A program made the translations under genes and the position numbers. The notes below the pieces were generated by a model. The model ran no database searches. It had not been told where the DNA came from and saw only the letters and a list, made by a program, of their open reading frames with translations. Below, in pieces: positions 15,959 through 28,769 of a DNA stretch of 29,965 bases (the stretch's first letter is position 1; each line of letters starts with the position of its first letter). The DNA is from DASQGA01 sp963722715 (GTDB lineage Bacteria > Actinomycetota > Thermoleophilia > Gaiellales > Gaiellaceae), in the NCBI GenBank assembly GCA_963722715.1, contig CAVROA010000001.1, positions 1 to 29,965 of the forward strand, read 5' to 3'.

Positions 15959-15965
15959 ATGCTGA
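15909..15965 (+). pseudogene. N-terminal scrap of a RibD-C/dihydrofolate-reductase-like gene
   Basis: An ATG starts MGKLIYAAIASLDG, the typical beginning of RibD C-terminal-domain reductases (usually continuing Y-V-A-D). Here the reading hits a stop four codons later, at the ATG of the MBL gene. Only the first strand survives, so it is a fragment whose end was replaced by the MBL gene or its upstream DNA. Confidence 0.55.
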
Positions 15966-16714
15966 CTCAGGTGGCCGACGGAGTCTGGGTCCGGCAGAGC
16001 GAGTGGGTCTGGACCAATTCCATCGTGGTGCGCGGGGAGGATGGGTTGGTCCTGGTCGATCCCGGCATCGATGGTTCCGAGCTGAACCAGCTCGCGGATG
16101 ACCTGGACCAGCTCGGCATTCCGGTGGTCGCCGGGTTCTCCACCCATCCCCACTGGGACCACCTGCTCTGGCATGCCCGGTTCGGCGACGTGCCGCGCTA
16201 CGCCACCCCTGCCGGCGCCAACGCTGCCGCTGAAGCCCGAGAGCGGGCGCAGGCGATGGCGGCGGAGAGCGCGTCGGGCATCCCTCTCGAGCTGATCGCG
16301 CTCGTCACCCCGCTGCCCGCGGACGGCGGACCCGTGCCGGGCGAGATCATCGAGCATCAGGCGCACGCCGTCGGCCACGCCGCGATCCTCCTCGCGGACC
16401 GTGGCGTCCTGCTCGCCGGCGACATGCTCTCCGACGTCCTGATTCCGCTCTTCGACGCTCGCCAGTCCGATCAGGTGGGCGCCTACGAGACGGCACTCGA
16501 CCGGGTGGGGGAGGCCGCCAGGCACGTCGACGTCGTGGTCCCCGGCCACGGCGCCGTTGCCGAGGGTCCCGAGGTGGCTGCCCGCGTCGCCGCCGATCGT
16601 GCCTACATCGACGCGCTGCGGCGAGGAGAGGAACCGGTCGACGCGCGTCTGGAGGATGCGGACTGGCTCTCCGGCATCCACCAGTCGAACGTGGAGCAGG
16701 CCCAAGGGCGGTAG
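15959..16714 (+). CDS. MBL-fold metallo-hydrolase
   Basis: A 251-residue metallo-beta-lactamase-fold protein. THPHWDH at residues 62-68 is the H-x-H-x-D-H metal motif with a Pro-spaced start. Further ligands are expected at H-A-V-G-H (about 140), at the Asp of LLAGDMLSD (about 160) and at VVPGHG (about 198). The fold serves many hydrolases (thioesters, glyoxalase II, lactones, phosphodiesters), so the substrate is unknown. The N-terminal ADGVWVRQSEWVWTNS is like quinoprotein-relay and SoxH-type members. The ATG at 15959 overlaps the RibD-like scrap, whose stop is at 15965. It is intact amid debris, so it probably remains in use. Confidence 0.85.
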   Translation: MLTQVADGVWVRQSEWVWTNSIVVRGEDGLVLVDPGIDGSELNQLADDLDQLGIPVVAGFSTHPHWDHLLWHARFGDVPRYATPAGANAAAEARERAQAMAAESASGIPLELIALVTPLPADGGPVPGEIIEHQAHAVGHAAILLADRGVLLAGDMLSDVLIPLFDARQSDQVGAYETALDRVGEAARHVDVVVPGHGAVAEGPEVAARVAADRAYIDALRRGEEPVDARLEDADWLSGIHQSNVEQAQGR

Positions 16715-16723
16715 GGCCTTCTG

Positions 16724-16843
16724 ATGGCGCGGGGGGCCCTGGCGGATCTGCCGTCCGTCGTGCGCGAGGCCATTGATCGCCGAATAGGGATTTCGGTGGC
16801 GTTCGCTTGTCGCGTGCGTGCGAACGGAACCAATAGTGCGTAA
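16724..16843 (+). pseudogene. Possible N-terminal scrap of an aminoglycoside-phosphotransferase-family gene
   Basis: A 39-codon reading begins MARGALADLPSVVREAIDRR and continues IG, a pattern like the first helix of many actinobacterial APH-family kinases (L-P-x-x-V-R-x-A-I/V-x-x-x-x-G). It then drifts and stops. It has no good ribosome site. The rest of 16715-16890 shows no gene; the upstream region of the next gene holds TTGTCG and AATAGT boxes as a weak promoter candidate. Confidence 0.3.
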
Positions 16844-16890
16844 CGTCTCGGCTCTCGAGCCAGGAGCGTTAGAGCGAGGAGGCGTTCAGC

Positions 16891-17853
16891 ATGAGTGGCC
16901 GTGAACCCGACGCGAGGCGCAGCTTCGATCTTGCTCGCGTCGTGATCGCTGGGGCGCCGTTCCTGGCGTTGGGCGTGTTCGCTCTCCTTGAATGGGCCAA
17001 CTGGGGGAGGCCACCGGACGCCAAGGCTGAAGGCGGCGAGAAGGAGCTCGCGGTGTGGGAGGGATTGATCACGGCTCAGGTCGCCGTATGGGCTGTGCTA
17101 GCAGGCGTCGGGCTGCGAGCCATGAGGGAGCTGGATGCGCATGCCGAGGCCTGGTTCGTCGAGTCCACCGAAGCGCGGCGTGAAAGGTGGCGAAGGGAGA
17201 CTACGTGGTTCCTTCTGTTCAGCTACGGCGTGATGGTGGTCTTGTTTGTTCCCAGCGCACTTGGTGCGGAAGAACTCAGAAACCCTTCCATCCTGACCGG
17301 TCAGGAGTGGAAGGTTCCGCTCCTCTTCGTTGTCGCCGGGGTGGCGAACTTCCCGTTCCTCTTCGTGCTGAAGCGGATTCAGCTCTGCGCCGTGGAGGAG
17401 GGCGGGTGGTCGACGAGCGCCACAGATATCGAACGGATCCAAGTGCTGCGTAGGCAACTCCGATCGGCTACGGCGTCCTTGGGAACGGTCATAGCGCTCT
17501 TCGTGATCGCGTCAGGAGCCCTCAGCGACGCCGTCGAGGCAGCCGGGCTCAAGCCGTTGCCAGACTCGGCCATCCTCGTCGCCGGTGCCTGGTTCACCGG
17601 AGTTCTCGCGGCCATCTACCTCTACGTGTTCACGTCGTTGGATGGGCGGGCTCGGCGATTCCTTGAGCGCGCCGCACCCTTGCCCGACCCGAATCCTGCA
17701 GCGGTCGAGGCATTCGTGGCGAGCATGACGCTGCGACGTGAGTTGAGCGCGGAGCTCGAGCTCGGCGGAGACGCGAGAAAGAACCTTGAGGGACTGATCG
17801 CTGTCTTCTCGCCTCTCGCCGCTGCGCTGCTGAGTCGTTTCGGAGGCCTCTAG
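16891..17853 (+). CDS. Multi-span membrane protein of unknown function, 320 aa
   Basis: Not recognised. The ATG at 16891 has a GAGGAGG site. I count about six spans: near residues 12-34, 48-70, 105-127, 142-163, 195-217 and 226-250. A charged cytoplasmic-looking loop lies at about 72-104 with ESTEARRERWRRE, and a basic loop at 165-193. The C-terminal 70 residues (about 251-320) are soluble, with a helical charged stretch and a final weak hydrophobic segment. No transport or catalytic motif is visible. It is flanked by gene scraps upstream and converges with the dehydrogenase gene, 16 bases from its stop, so nothing in its context suggests a job. Confidence 0.75.
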   Translation: MSGREPDARRSFDLARVVIAGAPFLALGVFALLEWANWGRPPDAKAEGGEKELAVWEGLITAQVAVWAVLAGVGLRAMRELDAHAEAWFVESTEARRERWRRETTWFLLFSYGVMVVLFVPSALGAEELRNPSILTGQEWKVPLLFVVAGVANFPFLFVLKRIQLCAVEEGGWSTSATDIERIQVLRRQLRSATASLGTVIALFVIASGALSDAVEAAGLKPLPDSAILVAGAWFTGVLAAIYLYVFTSLDGRARRFLERAAPLPDPNPAAVEAFVASMTLRRELSAELELGGDARKNLEGLIAVFSPLAAALLSRFGGL

Positions 17854-17869
17854 TCCCACGGCCCGCTCT

Positions 17870-18842
17870 TCAAACCGTGACGACGACCTTCCCTCGAGCA
17901 TGTCCCTCTTCCAGATACCGGATGGCCTCCGGAACCTCGCTCAGCGGGTACGTCCTGTCGATGACCGGCGTGACCTTGCCGGCCTCGATGAGCTCCGTCA
18001 GGAACTGCAGGTCATCTGCAGTTGGCTTCATGAGAAACGTGCCGAGCTTCTGGCTCACGAACGGTGACAACACGACCGCTTTGACGATGCGGCCGACGGG
18101 TCCGATGATGTGACCGCTCGATTCTCCGCTGCATAGCACGAGCGTCCCCTTGGGGGTGAGCGCGCGCCTCAAGTCCGACGGCGAAAGAGTCCCCGCCAAC
18201 TGGAAGATCAGATCGTACTTCCGCCCACTCTGGGTGAAATCTTCTTGGGTGTAGTCGATGACGTGGTCGGCGCCGAGCGAGCGGACCAGCTCCACGTTCC
18301 TCGTGCTGCACACGGCGGTCACGTCTGCGCCGATCGACTTCGCGATCTGCACGGCGAACGTCCCCACGCCCCCCGACGCACCGATGATCAAGATCTTGTG
18401 CTCTGGCTGCACTCGCCCCTCGTTACGAAGACCCTGCAACGCCGTCAGAGCGGCCAGAGGTACCGCCGCCGCTTGCTCGAAGGTCAGGTTGGCCGGCTTC
18501 TGCTCCAACGCGCCTTCCGGAACAGCTGGTGTACTCGGCAAAACCTCCCGCCTCGGGATTGCCGAAGACCTCATCGCCTGGGTGAAACCCCGTCACGTCC
18601 TTGCCGACCGCCTCGACCTGCCCTGCGATGTCGCGTCCGAGGACTCTGTTCTTTGGTTTACCCAGTCCGGCCTGGGGCCGCATGATGTACGGCAGGCCTC
18701 TCATGAAATGCCAGTCAGCGGGATTGGCGGAGGCTGCACGGACGCGCACGAGGACCTCATCGTCTTTGACGACCGGCTTGTCGATGTCCTGGAGTTCCAG
18801 AACATCGGGTGAGCCGTACTTGTCTTGGACGATTGCCTTCAT
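17870..18842 (-). pseudogene. Medium-chain dehydrogenase/quinone oxidoreductase-like gene, single-base frameshift near 18530
   Basis: The N-terminal part (from ATG 18842) reads KYGSPDVLELQDIDKP, ADWHFMRG, VLGRDIAGQVEAVGKD and GDEVFG, a GroES-like domain of zinc-free quinone-oxidoreductase type (MDR superfamily). The coding frame changes at GGFAEYT; the +1 frame continues AVPEGALEQKPANLTFEQAA and then the nucleotide fold with ILIIGASGGVGTFAVQIAKS. Removing one A near 18530 restores a normal protein of about 323 residues. NAD(P)H-dependent reduction of quinones or enones is the family role. It lies four bases after the Zn-dependent dehydrogenase gene. A sequencing or assembly error is as likely as a true mutation, since both halves look otherwise intact. 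Confidence 0.8.
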
Positions 18843-18846
18843 CGCG

Positions 18847-19842
18847 TCACGATCCGCCGCCGATCTTTAACACGGCGGCGCCACGCAGCTCGCCGGCGCG
18901 CAGGTGCTGCAGCGCTTCGTTCGCCTCCTCCAGCCGAAACTCCCGGACCTCGGTGCGAACCGGCACCTTGGGAGCGAGTTGCATGAACTCCTCGCCGTCT
19001 TGGCGAGTGAGGTTTGCGACCGAGCGGAGCGAGCGCTCGCCCCACAGCAGGTCGTACGAAAACGCAGGGATCTCGCTCATGTGGATTCCGGCGCAGACGA
19101 CGACTCCACCCTTCGCGACGGTGGCGAGCGCCGCGGGAACGAGCTCGCCGACCGGCGCGAAGATGATTGCCGCGTCGAGCTCTTCCGGCGGCCTTTCGGT
19201 TGAGCTTCCCGCCCACTCCGCTCCCAGCGAGCGCGCGAACCGCTGGCCCTCCTCGTCGCCCGCACGCGTGAAGGCAAAGACGCGGCGCCCCTGCGAGCGC
19301 GCCACCTGGGCGATGATGTGAGCCGAGGCGCCGAACCCGTAGAGGCCGAGGCGCTCGGCGTCCCCGGTCATCACGAGTGAGCGATAGCCGATCAGGCCGG
19401 CGCAGAGAAGCGGCGCGACCTCGAGATCGGCGTAACTCTCCGGGATTCGGAGGCAGTAGCGCTCGTCGGCCACGGTCTCCTCCGCAAAGCCCCCGTCGAG
19501 CTGGTAGCCGGTGAACCTGGCCTGGTCGCAGAGGTTCTCCCGTCCGGAGCGGCAGAAGCGACACGTGCCGTCCGTCCAGCCGAGCCAGGGAACGCCGACA
19601 CGCTCGCCGACCGAGAAGCGCGAGGCAGCCGGACCGATCTCGCTCACCACGCCCACGATCTGATGACCCAGCACGAGCGGGAGCTTGGCGTCTGGCAGCT
19701 CGCCGTCGACGATGTGCAGATCGGTTCGACAGACCGCGCATGCTTGGACGTCCAGGCGCACCTGCCCGGGCTCGAGCCGAGGCTGCGGAAGCTCCTCCTC
19801 TCGAAGAGGGCTCCCGGCCCCACTGAAGATCATCGCGCGCAT
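18847..19842 (-). CDS. Zinc-dependent alcohol dehydrogenase family protein
   Basis: A 331-residue medium-chain dehydrogenase. CAVCRTDLHIVDGEL near residues 34-48 supplies the catalytic-zinc Cys, GHQIVGVV near 58-65 the His, and YGFGASAHIIAQVA near 168-181 is a nucleotide-binding turn with Gly-x-Gly-x-x-Ala instead of the usual third Gly. The structural-zinc lobe reads GWTDGTCRFCRSGRENLC: three Cys are present but the usual first one is Asp. It likely oxidises a primary alcohol or reduces an aldehyde with NAD(P). Start ATG at 19842. Downstream it is four bases from the frameshifted dehydrogenase, upstream 34 bases from amt on the same strand, so read-through from the nitrogen block is possible. 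Confidence 0.85.
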   Translation of the reverse strand: MRAMIFSGAGSPLREEELPQPRLEPGQVRLDVQACAVCRTDLHIVDGELPDAKLPLVLGHQIVGVVSEIGPAASRFSVGERVGVPWLGWTDGTCRFCRSGRENLCDQARFTGYQLDGGFAEETVADERYCLRIPESYADLEVAPLLCAGLIGYRSLVMTGDAERLGLYGFGASAHIIAQVARSQGRRVFAFTRAGDEEGQRFARSLGAEWAGSSTERPPEELDAAIIFAPVGELVPAALATVAKGGVVVCAGIHMSEIPAFSYDLLWGERSLRSVANLTRQDGEEFMQLAPKVPVRTEVREFRLEEANEALQHLRAGELRGAAVLKIGGGS

Positions 19843-19876
19843 CGTTTCCGGGGTCGCTGCGCTCAGAGCGTACGCA

Positions 19877-21292
19877 TCAGGCGGCAGGCTCGAGTGCAGG
19901 CTCCGCTGAGCCGGCGGGTTCCGGCTCAGGTACGGGCAGTTCGCGGTGGACGACGGCGCCCAGGTGCGAGTGCGCCTCGGTGCCGTACCCGCCCGGGACC
20001 GGAATGTAGAACTCCGGATAGCCCCACATGCCGTGCTCGGAGACGTCGAGGCCCGCCGTCTCGGTCTCGGCCTCGGCCCGGATGCCGAAGAGCGCCTTCA
20101 TCGTCCAGAGCGCCGCAAACGAGGCGCTGAACGTGAACGCACCGACCGCGGCCAGACCCAGGGCCTGGATCCCCAGCTGGTGGAAGCTTCCCGAGTAGAT
20201 CAGGCCGCCCGTACCCGTGGCGAGGTTCTCGGCCAGGGCGGGAAGCGCGAAAATCCCGGTGGCAAGTGTGCCCCAGACGCCGGCGAGCCCGTGGACGGCC
20301 ACGGCGCCGATGGGATCGTCGATCCGGGCGCGCTCGACGAGAAGGACGCCGACAACTGCGATCGCGGCAGCCACGAAGCCGATCACGACGGCCGCCCAGG
20401 GAGCGACGAAGCCGGCCGCGGCCGTGACGGCGACCAGCGCGGCGATGACCCCGTTCAGCATCATCGAGATGTCTGGCTTCTTGAGCACGACCCAGGCCGT
20501 CAGGATGCCGCCGAGGGCACCGGCGGCCGCGGCCAGGTTGGTCGTCAGCGCGACGTAGCCGAAGTACCCGAGCTTGTCGCCGCTGACCACCCCGAGGGTC
20601 GACCCGGGATTGAAGCCGAACCATCCGAACCACAGGATGAGCGTGCCGAGAACGGCAAAGGGCATGTTGTGGCCAGGGATCGGATTCGCCCTGCCGTCGG
20701 TGCCGAACTTCCCGATCCTGGGGCCGAGCAGGAGCGCGCCTGCGAGCGCCGCGAGGGCGCCCTGGTAGTGGACGACCGTCGAGCCGGCGAAGTCCTGCAT
20801 CCCGAAGCCGAAGAGCCACCCGTCCGCGTGCCACACCCAGTGGGACACGACCGAATAGATGAGCGTGAAGACCGCGCCGAAAGCGAAGTAGACCCAGAGC
20901 TTCGCCCGCTCTGCCATCGCCCCCCACACGATCGCGAGCGCGACGCCTGCGAAGACGACTTCGAAGAAGTATCCGGAGGCCGCCGGGATCGAGGTGAAGA
21001 AGCTGAACGGCGCCTGCGCGACGCCGAGCAGGTCGTCGGCGCTCGGCACGAAGCCCGACGTGCCGATGATCGCGTTCCCGTCTCCGAAGGCCAGCCCGAA
21101 GCCGACCGCCCAGTAGACGAGCGAGCAGATCCCGAAGATGAGGACGTTCTTCCCCGCAATGTGCGCGGCGTTCTTCATCCTGGTGAGGCCCGCCTCGAGG
21201 AAGGCGAAGCCCGCCTGCATGAACATCACGAGGATCGCGGCGACGACGACCCAGATCGTGTTCGCCGCGATCAAGAGATCAGCTGTCTTCAT
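19877..21292 (-). CDS. amt: Ammonium transporter (Amt family)
   Basis: A 471-residue Amt protein with about eleven spans and no cleavable signal evident. FAFLEAGLTRMKNAAHI near residue 29-45 and the twin pore histidines H175 (GSTVVHYQG, preceded by conserved D167) and H334 (VAVHGLAGVWGT) define the family. FGWFGFNPGSTLG near 221-234 is also canonical. It conducts ammonium into the cell as a trimer. The C-terminal tail keeps the family's YPEFYIPV-like segment and adds a Pro/Glu/Ala-rich extension. HYQGALAAL departs from the usual H-x-S-S-G-x-A-A-L. The ATG overlaps the PII gene stop (ATGA), so the PII protein that would gate it is translated just ahead. Confidence 0.94.
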   Translation of the reverse strand: MKTADLLIAANTIWVVVAAILVMFMQAGFAFLEAGLTRMKNAAHIAGKNVLIFGICSLVYWAVGFGLAFGDGNAIIGTSGFVPSADDLLGVAQAPFSFFTSIPAASGYFFEVVFAGVALAIVWGAMAERAKLWVYFAFGAVFTLIYSVVSHWVWHADGWLFGFGMQDFAGSTVVHYQGALAALAGALLLGPRIGKFGTDGRANPIPGHNMPFAVLGTLILWFGWFGFNPGSTLGVVSGDKLGYFGYVALTTNLAAAAGALGGILTAWVVLKKPDISMMLNGVIAALVAVTAAAGFVAPWAAVVIGFVAAAIAVVGVLLVERARIDDPIGAVAVHGLAGVWGTLATGIFALPALAENLATGTGGLIYSGSFHQLGIQALGLAAVGAFTFSASFAALWTMKALFGIRAEAETETAGLDVSEHGMWGYPEFYIPVPGGYGTEAHSHLGAVVHRELPVPEPEPAGSAEPALEPAA

Positions 21293-21639
21293 CTGGCCTC
21301 CACCTCCTCCAGGCTCCTGCCCGTCCGGTTGTGCACGACGTTCTCGACGGGGGTCGTCCAGACGATCCCGTCGCCGGACTCGTTGCCGCTGCGGGCGGCG
21401 TCGGCGATCGCCTCGACGACCGCCTCTGCCCGCAAGTCCTCGACGACGAGGACGAGCAGCGCCTTGGGAAGAAAGCGCGACTCGAAGACCCGACCCCGGT
21501 ACTCATGGGTGATGCCACGCTGCCGGCCGTGGCCGACTGCCTCGATCACGGTCACGCCGACGTGCCCCGCCTCCAGCTCGACCGCATCGATCACGGTCTC
21601 GATGCGCTCCCGAATGACGACCGCCTCGACCTTGACCAT
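21289..21639 (-). CDS. glnK: PII-family nitrogen regulator, divergent, without the modifiable T-loop Tyr
   Basis: A 116-residue PII protein. HGRQRGITHEYRGRVFESRF (residues 37-56) is the T-loop region. Q40 and K59 match Gln39 and Lys58 of E. coli GlnB, but the residue matching Tyr51, the uridylylation/adenylylation site, is Phe52; Tyr47 matches Tyr46. GDGIVWTTPVE replaces the usual G-D-G-K-I-F and the N-terminal R-P-F-K is altered. It should still bind 2-oxoglutarate and nucleotide and dock on Amt. The ATG at 21639 has a strong GAGGAGGAGG site; an in-frame extension upstream crosses an intrinsic terminator and is rejected. Gene order glnK-amt with an ATGA overlap is the classic operon. Confidence 0.87.
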   Translation of the reverse strand: MVKVEAVVIRERIETVIDAVELEAGHVGVTVIEAVGHGRQRGITHEYRGRVFESRFLPKALLVLVVEDLRAEAVVEAIADAARSGNESGDGIVWTTPVENVVHNRTGRSLEEVEAR

Positions 21640-21661
21640 GGCTCCTCCTCCTCTGGACCAC

Positions 21662-21691
21662 AAAAAAGCCCCGGGGCTTTCGCTCCGAGGC
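21662..21691 (-). terminator. Intrinsic terminator directly upstream of the PII gene
   Basis: On the minus strand GCCTCGGAGC and GCCCCGGGGC pair over ten positions (one G-U, one A-C mismatch) around a GAAA tetraloop, followed by six T. It lies 22 bases before the PII ATG and about 90 bases after the ppc stop. It may end ppc transcription or act as an attenuator in the glnK-amt leader. Confidence 0.8.
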
Positions 21692-21699
21692 GTCATTGC

Positions 21700-21765
21700 C
21701 TTCACACGCCGCCGTCATCGACTGCGTGAAGCTCGCACCGTAGCCGCGGCCCCGGACGGATCCAA
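21700..21765 (-). promoter_or_regulatory. Candidate glnK-amt promoter and leader hairpin
   Basis: Minus strand: TTGGAT (21765-21760) and TACGGT (21742-21737) sit 17 bases apart, predicting a start near 21730. The leader would begin with an eight-pair hairpin, CTTCACGC (21731-21724) with GTGTGAAG (21707-21700), then run into the intrinsic terminator and the PII ribosome site. If this promoter is used, the terminator lies inside the leader. The boxes are moderate matches, so this is a prediction only. Confidence 0.4.
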
Positions 21766-24324
21766 CTCCCCCCGGCGGCGGGTTAGCCGGTGTTCCGCAG
21801 AGCGGCGGCGATCCCACCGATCGAGCGGAGGAGCGGCCTGGTCGCCGCCTGCTCGCCGGAGCGATACCGGCGCAAGAGCTCGACCTGGATCGCGTTCATC
21901 GGGTCGACGTATGGATTCCGAAGCCTGATCGAGCGCTGCAGGATGGGATGGCGGTCGAGGAGCTCCCTCGCCTCGACGATCCCGAGCACGCCCCAGACCG
22001 TGCGCTGGTGCTCGGCGACGATCGCAGCGAAGAGCCGCTCGCGATCCGGCGAGGGCGGGACGAGCTCGAGGTAGCCCTCGGCGATCTCGAGGCTCGACTT
22101 GGCGAGGGTCATCTCGAGGTTCTCGACGAGCGAGCGGAAGAAAGCCCAATCCCGGTAGAGGCGCCGCAGCGCCTCTGGATCGCCCAGCTCGGCGAAGGCC
22201 GTGCCGCAGCCGTACCAGGCCGGCAGGAGACAGCGGTTCTGGGTCCAGGCGAAGACCCAGGGAATGGCTCGGAGGCCTCCGAGAAAGTCCCCATGCGGGC
22301 GACGCGTGGGTCGGGAGCCGAGCTCGAGCAGGGCAAGCTCGTCGATCGGCGTGAAGCTCCGGAAGAACGGTACGAACGCCTCGTCGTCCCAGACCAGGGC
22401 GCGGTAGGCCTCGTGCGCGCTCGCCGAGAGCCGGGCGAGAAGCTCGCTCGCTCCAGCCGGCGCATTAGCCGCTGCGACGGCAGGGAACGCGGAGAGGAGG
22501 GTTGCGGCGAGCGCCGCCTCGAGATTGCGATGTGCGAGGCCGGGGAGGCCGTACTTGAAGGAGATCGTCTCGCCCTGCTCGGTCACCTTCAACCGGCCCG
22601 GCGGAGCGCCGGGGGGCTGGGCGAGGATGGCTGCGTGCGTGGGGCCGCCGCCCCGGCCGGCGCTCCCGCCGCGACCGTGGAAGATCGTCAGCTCGAGACC
22701 GCGCGCAGCGGCGAGGGCGGCAAGCTCCTCCTGGGCGCGGTAGATCTCCCACTGCGCCGTCAGATAGCCGCCATCCTTCGCCGAGTCGGAGTAGCCGACC
22801 ATCACCTCGAGACGGCTCCCTCGTGCCTTGACGAGGGCTGCGAACCGCGGATCCTCCAGAAGCCCGCCGACGGTGTCCGCCGCGCGCCGCAGGTCGTCGA
22901 TCGTCTCGAAGAGCGGGACGAGCGAAAGCTCGACTGCGGCTTCCTCGGCCAGGTCGAGGGCCGCCAGGACATCGGCCGGAGAGCCTGTCCCCGACACGAT
23001 CAGCGTGTCGAGCGCCTGCGCGCCGTGGCGGTCGCGGGCGCGCGCGATCGCGGCGAACGTCTCCCGCGTGCGATCGTCCGGCCCGTCGAGCTCCCTGGCG
23101 TGCAGGCGGACATCGAGCTTGGCCAGGTGGAAGCCGAAGAGCTCCAGCCGGCCTCGGAGAGCGGCGAGCCGGCCGTCAGCGACCCGGCTTCCCCTGTTCC
23201 CTCGAAGGCTCGCATCGACGATCTCGAGGTCTCGCGCAAGCTCTCCGGCCGAGGCGTAGCCGGGTTCACCGTCTCCCTCGAGCTCGCTGACAAGGCGGCG
23301 CCAGACGAAGCTCAGCTTGCGCCGGTAGGGCTCGTCAAGGTTCCGATCGGCCAGCTCGGCCGCATAGGCGGGGAGCTCGCGCTCGTCGTGCGCGATCGAT
23401 TCGAGCAGCTCGGGCGACGCCGGAACGATCCCGGTCGAGATCCCGAGCGAGCGCGCGAGCTCGCGCACCTCATCCCGGTACGTGGACAGCGCGAGAACGC
23501 GGCCACGCTCGAGCGCCTCCTCGATCGTCTCGGGCCCGGCGGCGGGATTGCCATCCTGGTCGCCGCCGATCCAGCTCCCGAAGCGGAGCGGCGCGGGCGC
23601 GTCGGGAACGCGCTCCCGGAGCTCAGCGACCAGGCGAGGCGCCACCTCGAGCAGGCACTGCTCGAAGAACCAGAGCCCGTTCCGGATCTCGTCGACGACG
23701 CGCGGACGCTGAGAGCGCACCTCGTCGGTCTGCCAGAGGAGCGTCACCTCCTCGGCGAGCGCGGCCTCGAGGCCGGCGCGCGCAGCCGGTGATAGAGCCG
23801 GGTCGTCGAGCTCGTGGAGAAGGCGGCCAAGCCGAAGGTGCGCAGCAAGGACCGTGCGTCTCGTGGCCTCCGTCGGGTGCGCGGTCAGGACGAGCTCGAG
23901 CGAGAGCCGCCGCGCCGCCTCGGCGAGCTCGTCCGGGCCGACGCCGCCCGCCTCGAGGCGGGCGAATGCCTCGGCCAGCGACTCGCGCGGCATTCGCTCC
24001 TCGTGCTCGTACTGGCGCCGGCGCCGCAGGCGATGGTGCTGCTCGGCGATGTTGGCGAGCTGGAAGTAGAGACCGAACGCGCGCAGAACCTTCGCCTGGC
24101 CCTCGAGGTCGAGCCCACGGACGGCCTCGCCCAGCTCCGCCCGGGAGGCGGCGCTCGGGCGCTCTCGGGCCTCCCGCGACAGCAACCGGACCCGCTCCTC
24201 CTTGGTGAGCAACTCCTCACCCTCCTGCTCGACGAGAACCAGGCCAAGGAGGTCGCCGAGTAGGCGGATGTCGCGACGGAGAGGAGCGTCTGTGCTCACC
24301 GCTGCGGCGAATCGCGCGAGGCGG

Positions 24325-28674
<4,350 letters not shown>

Positions 28675-28713
28675 CTCGGGTGCCGTGGCTACCTTCCTTT
28701 TCCTAGTGGGGGA

Positions 28714-28769
28714 TCCCGCTCGTTTCTCTTCGCTAGCCGGCGGAGCGGGAAAGGGAACGCCGACTAGCG
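28714..28769 (-). promoter_or_regulatory. Predicted H-type pseudoknot in the gltB leader
   Basis: Minus strand: 28769-28759 pairs with 28741-28731 over 11 positions (one G-U). Loop bases 28750-28743 (TCCCGCTC) pair perfectly with 28721-28714 (GAGCGGGA). The connecting loops are 8 bases, 1 base and an A-rich 9 bases (AAGAGAAAC), the usual H-type geometry. It lies between the predicted gltB promoter and the ribosome site. I do not match it to a riboswitch class I know. The two helices could also form in turn as a switch. Confidence 0.45.

Noticed and set aside
19946..21928. 660-residue plus-strand reading opposite amt and the PII gene
   Set aside because: Typical antisense shadow of GC-rich genes, full of Arg/Glu/Asp/His runs; amt and PII are unambiguous on the other strand.
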